Below, in pieces: positions 58,894 through 64,000 of a stretch of 64,000 nucleotides of DNA. A program made the translations under genes and the position numbers. How positions within the stretch are numbered: position 1 is the stretch's first letter; the number at the start of each line of letters is the position of its first letter. This DNA is from JACRLV01 sp045863555 (GTDB taxonomy: Bacteria > Planctomycetota > Phycisphaerae > UBA1845 > Fen-1342): contig BTUU01000006.1 in assembly GCA_045863555.1 (NCBI GenBank), positions 186,001 through 250,000 on the forward strand, given 5' to 3'. The notes below the pieces were generated by a model. It was not told the DNA's origin and ran no database searches. It saw only the letters and a list, made by a program, of their open reading frames with translations.

Positions 58894-60705
58894 ATGCCCC
58901 GGCCGATCCGCTTTCTCGCCCTCGCAATCAGCCTCGCATCCCCGCTCCTCGCCCAATCCTCCGGCCTCCCCTACGTCCAGCCCGCGAACGAAACCGACCT
59001 CCGCAGCCTCGTCGAACTCTGCCAGTCCGACATCAGCTACGTCAACCGCTTCTACTCCGTCCCCTGGTCCGAGGCCCGCATGAGCCGCCAGGAGGCCGTC
59101 TACGATGAATGCGAAGCCCGGCTGAAAAGCGTCGACTTCGACCGTCTCGACTCCCAGGGCCGCATCGATTACGTCCTCCTCCGCCTCGAACTCGAAAACA
59201 ACCGCGCCAAGCTCGCCCTGGAGCGAAATCGCCTCGCCGAGATGGACCCCCTGCTCCCCTTCCGCCGCGCCATCACCGACCTCGAGCTCACCCGCCGCGG
59301 CCGCAAACCCGCCGACTGGGCCCACGCCGCCGAAGCTGTCGCGAAGATCCCCGAGCAGATCCAGCAGGTCCGCGACCGCATCGAAAAAGCCCGCGCCGCC
59401 GCGAAGACCCCCGCGTCCGCCCCGGACTCCGGGCCCGCCTCCGCGCCAGCCACGACCCCGGCCGCTGAAGACGCGCTGAAGGTGTCCCCCTCACTCGCCC
59501 TCCGCACCGCCCAGGCCGTCAACCAGCTCCAGAACACGCTCGACACCTGGTCCCGCCCCTATGAAGACTTCCAGCCCGAGTTCTCCTGGTGGCTCACCAA
59601 GCCGCGCGAGGCTGCCCGCAACGCGCTCGGCGAATACTCCAAGTACCTCCGCGAGACCGTCGCCGGCATCAAAGGCCAGCCCGACGACCCGCTCATCGGC
59701 GACCCCATCGGCGAGGCGGCGCTCCTCGCCGACCTGCGCCAGGAATTCATTGCCTACTCACCTACCGAACTGATTGCCATCGGCGAGCGCGAATTCGCCT
59801 GGTGCGAGGAGCAGGCGAAGAAAGCCGCGGCCGAGATGGGCTTTGCCGACGACTGGAAAGCCGCCCTCGCCAAGGTAAAAACCGCCTATGTCCCCGCCGG
59901 CCAGCAGGACGACCTCGTGCTCGACGAATCCCGCGCCTCCGTCGAGTTCCTCAAAAAGCACGACCTCATCACCATCCCCCCCGCCGCCGAGGAAATGTGG
60001 CGCATCGAGATGCTCTCGGCCGACACGCAGAAATCGCTTCCCTATGCCGTCTACGGCGGCCAGTACGTCGGCGTCGCCTACGCGGCCGAGTCGATGTCGC
60101 TCGAAGACAAACTGATGTCGATGCGCGGCAATAACCGCCATTTCACGCGAATCGTCATCCCCCACGAGCTCATCCCCGGCCACCACCTCCAGGCCTACCA
60201 CGCCGAGCGGCTGCGCGGCTACCGCCGCCAGTTCTCGACGCCTTTCTTCGTCGAAGGCTGGGCCGTCTACTGGGAGATGCGCCTGTGGGAGCTGGGCTAC
60301 GCCCGCGGCCCCGAGGACCGCATCGGCATGCTCTTCTGGCGCATGCACCGCTGCGCACGCATCCTCGTCAGCCTCAAATACCACCTCGGCCAGATGACGC
60401 CGCAGGAGATGATCGACTTCCTCGTCGACCGCGTCGGCCACGAGCGGATGGGCGCGACCAGCGAAGTCCGCCGCTACATCGGCCCCGACTACTCCCCCCT
60501 CTACCAGTGCGGCTACATGGTCGGCGCGATCCAGGTTCGTGCGCTGCACCGCGAGATGGTCGAATCGGGCAAGCTGACCGACAAGCAGTTCAACGACCGC
60601 CTCCTCACCTACGGCCCGATCCCCATCGAACTGATCCGCACGGACTTCATCGGCGAGAAGCTGACCCGCGACGCGACGGCCCGGTGGAAATTCGGGGATC
60701 ACTAG
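58894..60705 (+). CDS. Secreted DUF885 family metallopeptidase-like protein
   Basis: 603 residues with a signal peptide (1-20, ASPLLAQS). DUF885 proteins have the zinc motif HExxPGHHxQ, here PHELIPGHHLQAYHAERL (about residue 430), with a downstream Glu in FFVEGWAVYWEMRLWELGY as third ligand. The N-terminal half is helical (VELCQSDISYVNRFYSVPWS; DYVLLRLELENNRAKLALER), with a Pro/Ala-rich linker near residue 180. CCAGGAGA precedes ATG 58894. It probably cleaves peptides outside the cytoplasm. Confidence 0.85.
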   Translation: MPRPIRFLALAISLASPLLAQSSGLPYVQPANETDLRSLVELCQSDISYVNRFYSVPWSEARMSRQEAVYDECEARLKSVDFDRLDSQGRIDYVLLRLELENNRAKLALERNRLAEMDPLLPFRRAITDLELTRRGRKPADWAHAAEAVAKIPEQIQQVRDRIEKARAAAKTPASAPDSGPASAPATTPAAEDALKVSPSLALRTAQAVNQLQNTLDTWSRPYEDFQPEFSWWLTKPREAARNALGEYSKYLRETVAGIKGQPDDPLIGDPIGEAALLADLRQEFIAYSPTELIAIGEREFAWCEEQAKKAAAEMGFADDWKAALAKVKTAYVPAGQQDDLVLDESRASVEFLKKHDLITIPPAAEEMWRIEMLSADTQKSLPYAVYGGQYVGVAYAAESMSLEDKLMSMRGNNRHFTRIVIPHELIPGHHLQAYHAERLRGYRRQFSTPFFVEGWAVYWEMRLWELGYARGPEDRIGMLFWRMHRCARILVSLKYHLGQMTPQEMIDFLVDRVGHERMGATSEVRRYIGPDYSPLYQCGYMVGAIQVRALHREMVESGKLTDKQFNDRLLTYGPIPIELIRTDFIGEKLTRDATARWKFGDH

Positions 60706-60845
60706 TGATCGCCGCGGTGGCAGCGGACCCTGCGAATCCGACCCCAATTGCGCGATCTGGCGAGAGCTGCTTGTCCGGGCGCGGCGGCAATGACGGCGAT
60801 CGGATGGCTTGCGACTCGAGGGTCGTCGATTTACGGTTGTGCAGC

Positions 60846-61673
60846 ATGACGCGAAGCTTGCTTGCCTTGCTTGCCGGCGTCGGATTGCTCTTCGCCGCCC
60901 TCGCCGGCTGTGCGAGCCCACCAGGGCCCATCTTGGGTTACATCAACGAGGTCCCGCTTGAGTCGACGGAGGCCCGGGCCTGGCGCCACAGCCTGGTGGC
61001 TGCAAGACGGGCCGGTCTGCCGATCATCGTGCACCGGGGTGTTTCGAGGATTGCCCCGGAGAACACGCTGGAAGCTTACGCGGCAGCGATGGATTGCGGC
61101 GCGGATGGGATCGAGATCGATATCCGTCGCAGCCGGGATGGCGTTCTTTATCTGTTTCATGACGACGATCTGGAACGTTTGACGAGCGCAACGGGGCAGG
61201 TTTCTCGCCTCAGCTACTACGAATTGCTCCGGGTCACGCCAAAAGACGTCTACGGTCCCGCGACGCGCGAGACTCGCCCACCGACGTTGGCGGCGGTGCT
61301 AGCGTTTGCCGTCGCTCGCGCAGCCCTGCTGCACCTGGACATCAAGGAGCCGGGTATCGAGCACGATATCGCCGACATGCTCGATCGGGCGGACGTCTGG
61401 GAACATGTCGTCGAGGTGAACGACTACAACGCCGGTCGAATCCGGTCCGACCCGCGTCTGAAGTTGATCCCCTACAAAGGTTGGGTCCCCGAAAACGCGG
61501 ACCTGCCCGGGATCCGCGCCTTCCTCGACGACGCCCGCCGGCAGCAGCAAATGGTGATCTGCGATGACCCCCGCCCCGCGGTGACCGCGCTCGACCGCGC
61601 GCATCCGGAGAAGCGCGGCCTGCCGCCATACCTCCGGGCGTGGTGGTCCGCGGCGGGCGCCGAGCGCGATTGA
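60846..61673 (+). CDS. Glycerophosphodiester phosphodiesterase-like lipoprotein
   Basis: 275 residues; lipobox LAGC near residue 21-24. The GDPD barrel is recognised by IVHRGVSRIAPENTLEAYAA (catalytic HRG and EN), DGIEIDIRRSRDGVLYLFHD (metal-binding ExD and the second His) and LLHLDIKEPG. The expected glycerophosphodiester hydrolysis would supply glycerol phosphate. The C-terminal part is shorter than in typical GDPD enzymes, and the final strand with the usual DG-xTDxP motif is not obvious, so the enzyme may be atypical. The ATG at 60846 follows the DUF885 gene in the same direction. Confidence 0.8.
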   Translation: MTRSLLALLAGVGLLFAALAGCASPPGPILGYINEVPLESTEARAWRHSLVAARRAGLPIIVHRGVSRIAPENTLEAYAAAMDCGADGIEIDIRRSRDGVLYLFHDDDLERLTSATGQVSRLSYYELLRVTPKDVYGPATRETRPPTLAAVLAFAVARAALLHLDIKEPGIEHDIADMLDRADVWEHVVEVNDYNAGRIRSDPRLKLIPYKGWVPENADLPGIRAFLDDARRQQQMVICDDPRPAVTALDRAHPEKRGLPPYLRAWWSAAGAERD

Positions 61674-61994
61674 AGGGCGCGTGGCGTCGCGACAATATTC
61701 GTGCCATGCGACGCTACCGGCGTGAGAAAACGCTCGCAACCGTTTCAGCCCTCGACCGTCGCGGCCGCGCTGCGAGCCAACACCGGCCGGCGCGGTCCGC
61801 ATGCTCCACTCGCTCTTGCGCCTGAAAACCCTGCGCCCCGCCCACCCGCGGCCCCTGAGCCGACCCTTTCACCACAGACCTCGCCGTTCCCCGCCAGCGC
61901 GCCTCATACTCACGTGCGTAACGACTCTGCCGCCGGCCGCGTAGCTAGACTAGCTGGAAATGAAAGACAACGACGACGCCCGCCGCGATCGGCC

Positions 61995-62026
61995 CTTCCC
62001 ACCTTCCCACGTTCCCACCCTCCCAC
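61995..62026. repeat. Octad tandem array (CTTCCCAC type)
   Basis: CTTCCCAC, CTTCCCAC, GTTCCCAC, CCTCCCAC on the plus strand, followed by a C-run. The same unit as at 49498-49529, in the same orientation. The surrounding 61674-62230 shows no convincing gene; GGACT and AGTCC form a small inverted repeat near 62136-62151. Confidence 0.85.
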
Positions 62027-62230
62027 CCCCCCGATCCGCGGAAACGTCCGATAACCAACATTGCCAACCCGGCACACGCGCAGAAAGGAGTTTGGCATCC
62101 TTCGGCCAGTTCGCTGAAAAACGGGTTTCGATAGGGACTCTAGACAGTCCGTGCGCGGGGAGAGACTTCCCATCTTCTCAGGTCGCCGCCCCTCGTCCCT
62201 TACCAGGCGCGAACCGCGCGGCCAGGCGCA

Positions 62231-63934
62231 TCAGCCCCCGCAGCTCACGCCAAACTGCGCCAGGAACGCCGAAAGATCCGCAAGATCCACGTCCCCGTCG
62301 AAATCAATGTCGCCGTCCCCGTACGCGACGCCGCCCACCGTGCCGAAATGGGCCAGCAGCATCGACAGATCCGGCAGCGCAATCTCGCAGTCCCCGTCAA
62401 AGTCGCCCCCGCATTCGCACTCGTCCGGCACGCCGTTGCCGTTGCAGTCCGCGCTCGTCGCGGCCACGACGTCCGCCGCGTCGTCGATGCCGTTGTGATT
62501 GCAGTCCCGCGCCAGAGCGGCCGCACCGTTCACGATGCCGTAGCCGCGGATGTACAGCGGGTCATGCGTCCCGTTCGCGACGAAATCGCTCGCCGTCGCA
62601 AAGAGCAGCGTCCGCATCTGGTCCGGCGTCCACTCGGGCCGGGCGCCCGCGAGGCACGCGACCACGCCCGCGACCAGCGGCGTCGAAAGGCTCGTCCCGC
62701 TCGCGCCCCAGTAGTCGTTGCTGCCGTCGGCCGCGACGGTCACGGTCCCTGAGCCGCGGGCGAGGAGCTCAGGCTTGATCCGTCCGTCGGCGGTCGGCCC
62801 GTCCGAGGAGAACCCGGCGATCGAGCCGCCAAGGTCAACCGCCCCGCACGCGATCACGCGGAACGCATCCGACGGTGCGATGAAGTGCGACGTGGCCGGA
62901 TTGTCGTCGTGCCCGGAGTTGCCCATGGCCGTGCAGCAGTGCAGGCCGTTGGCCGTCGCGACGTTCACGGCGATCGTGGTCACGGCCGTTACGCCGTTGA
63001 GGTCGGCCTGCGTATACCAGTCGATGTACCCGAGCGACGAGGTCGCGACGTCGCCGCCGTGCAGCTCGATGAACTCGAGCCCGGCGACGTAGTTGTCCTC
63101 CTCGATCGGCGTCTCGCTGGTGATGTCCTCGGTCTTGCAGAGGACGAACGCGGCGTCATACGCGGACCCGACGTAGACATCGGGCAGGTACGCCGCGAGC
63201 GTGCCGAGGATGAGCGTACCGTGGACGTGCTGCCCGCCGTCGTCGCCGGGGTCGATGGCGGTGTTGCCGTCGTTGTTGATGAAGTCGTGCTCGGCGATGA
63301 CGTTCAGCGGGTGATTGGGGTTGTTGAACGCGTTGTGCACGCGGAGGAAGCCGGTGTCGAGGATGCCGATGACGACGCCCGCGCCGGTGTGGCCCTGCGC
63401 GTGGAGCGCGGGAATGCTGATCTGCACGAGCTGCTCGTCGGCGATGCCGTAGAACGTGCGCTGGTTCCCGGGCGCGACAGGCGTGATCGACGGGAGCGCC
63501 TCGGCGGCGCTGCTCCGGCCGCCGCGCACCGGGGTGGTGCGCACAACGAACGGGAGGGCCGCGATCTGTGCGAGCTGCTCGGGCGAGGCGTCGACGCTCA
63601 CGGCGTTCAGCCAGCGACTCCGGACGTGCACGCGCGCGCCGGTCGACTCGATTGCAGCGGTGTACTCGGCCGCGACGTCGAGGTCGCGGGCGTCGAAGAG
63701 GCCGGGCGCGGTGCGCCGGAGGGCGCGGCGTTGCACCGCCCGCGCGTCGTATGTTTGAACAAGCCGCGCGATCGCGTCCGCTTCGGCAGCCGAGCCGGCA
63801 GGGACGCCCTTGTCGACGAAATAGACCCACGTTCGCTGCGAAGCCGGCGGGGCCGTTTCCGGCGATCGCTGGGCGAATGTGGTGAGGGTGCAAAGGCAGA
63901 GGAACGCGCTTGCGAGGATCCGAATCGATGACAT
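62231..63934 (-). CDS. Secreted subtilisin-like protease (S8) with dockerin-like tail
   Basis: 567 residues: signal peptide (1-21), propeptide, then triad Asp in VIGILDTGFLRVH (about 191), His in QHVHGTLILG (about 239) and Ser in SGTSLSTPLVAG (about 414); the oxyanion Asn is in AMGNSGHDD. From about 490 there are thrombospondin-3/EF-hand-like DCNHNGIDDAADVV and DCNGNGVPDEC, then two dockerin-type repeats (GGDFDGDCEIALPDLSMLL; DGDIDFDGDVDLADLSAFL). GAGGAGG precedes the ATG. It resembles the S8 protein at 15092-16480 in overall plan but the two catalytic domains differ strongly. Confidence 0.88.
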   Translation of the reverse strand: MSSIRILASAFLCLCTLTTFAQRSPETAPPASQRTWVYFVDKGVPAGSAAEADAIARLVQTYDARAVQRRALRRTAPGLFDARDLDVAAEYTAAIESTGARVHVRSRWLNAVSVDASPEQLAQIAALPFVVRTTPVRGGRSSAAEALPSITPVAPGNQRTFYGIADEQLVQISIPALHAQGHTGAGVVIGILDTGFLRVHNAFNNPNHPLNVIAEHDFINNDGNTAIDPGDDGGQHVHGTLILGTLAAYLPDVYVGSAYDAAFVLCKTEDITSETPIEEDNYVAGLEFIELHGGDVATSSLGYIDWYTQADLNGVTAVTTIAVNVATANGLHCCTAMGNSGHDDNPATSHFIAPSDAFRVIACGAVDLGGSIAGFSSDGPTADGRIKPELLARGSGTVTVAADGSNDYWGASGTSLSTPLVAGVVACLAGARPEWTPDQMRTLLFATASDFVANGTHDPLYIRGYGIVNGAAALARDCNHNGIDDAADVVAATSADCNGNGVPDECECGGDFDGDCEIALPDLSMLLAHFGTVGGVAYGDGDIDFDGDVDLADLSAFLAQFGVSCGG

Positions 63935-64000
63935 GGCTCGCCTCCTCGCTTCATGATAGCAGGGGCGCTGCCCGTATTCATCGCGCGCCTGCGAGCCGTA

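Overview
The window is high-GC bacterial DNA, dense with genes on both strands. It has one 10-base assembly gap (52901-52910). No rRNA, tRNA, CRISPR array, phage or transposase gene was seen. The exported protein set points to Planctomycetota, probably a Phycisphaerae-like lineage: a DUF1800/DUF1501 pair, a DUF2961 protein, a PEP-CTERM protein, a pseudopilin ending in an H-x9-DG-like segment, a DUF1028 protein, several secreted proteins ending in paired dockerin-like EF-hands, and a membrane protein with a C-terminal CxxCGYDLTG...CPECG zinc ribbon. This assignment is inference from gene content only.

Layout. 1-8.5 kb: thioesterase, small membrane protein, lipocalin lipoprotein, DUF1028-dockerin protein, zinc-ribbon membrane gene between two copies of a 77-base repeat, triple YHS/TRASH protein, malate dehydrogenase, DUF3467 protein and a sigma-70 factor with a long leader. 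8.5-21.9 kb: Na+/solute symporter with its DUF3311 partner, a 1463-residue SF1 helicase-nuclease, a secreted subtilase, YceI, RecG, a LysM lipoprotein, a CapA-like protein and a PilZ protein. 22-25.9 kb: a two-gene AbiE-like toxin-antitoxin unit with a near-consensus promoter and three operator repeats at exact 19-base pitch, then an ECF sigma factor overlapping an anti-sigma gene whose outer half looks like a DUF1559 pseudopilin domain. 26-36.9 kb: subtilase, PEP-CTERM protein, pseudopilin, LamG-dockerin protein, lysine 6-transaminase, DUF2961 protein, GbsR-type regulator and a membrane SRPBCC protein.

36.9-43.9 kb holds the most coherent system: a leftward metal-acquisition locus. It encodes an outer-membrane beta-barrel, a 32-residue hydrophobic peptide, a substrate-binding lipoprotein, an ATPase, and two permeases, the first fused to a DtxR/MntR-like repressor domain; a zinc-type MetE homologue follows. 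Both promoters of the locus contain the same 16-base element over the -10 box, the natural candidate for the operator of a DtxR-type sensor.

43.9-64 kb: TrkA-type channel with no canonical filter, 2-hydroxyacid dehydrogenase, STAS anti-anti-sigma factor, translation factor IF-1 with a TTG start, a lipoprotein of unknown function, sugar dehydrogenase, the DUF1501/DUF1800 pair, a 615-residue pentapeptide-repeat protein next to the gap, a small membrane protein, nucleoside transporter with dihydroorotate dehydrogenase, DUF885 peptidase, a phosphodiesterase lipoprotein and a third subtilase. Intergenic DNA is rich in small repeats: heptad and octad tandem arrays, a 13-base G-rich array, palindromic dispersed elements and long inverted repeats.
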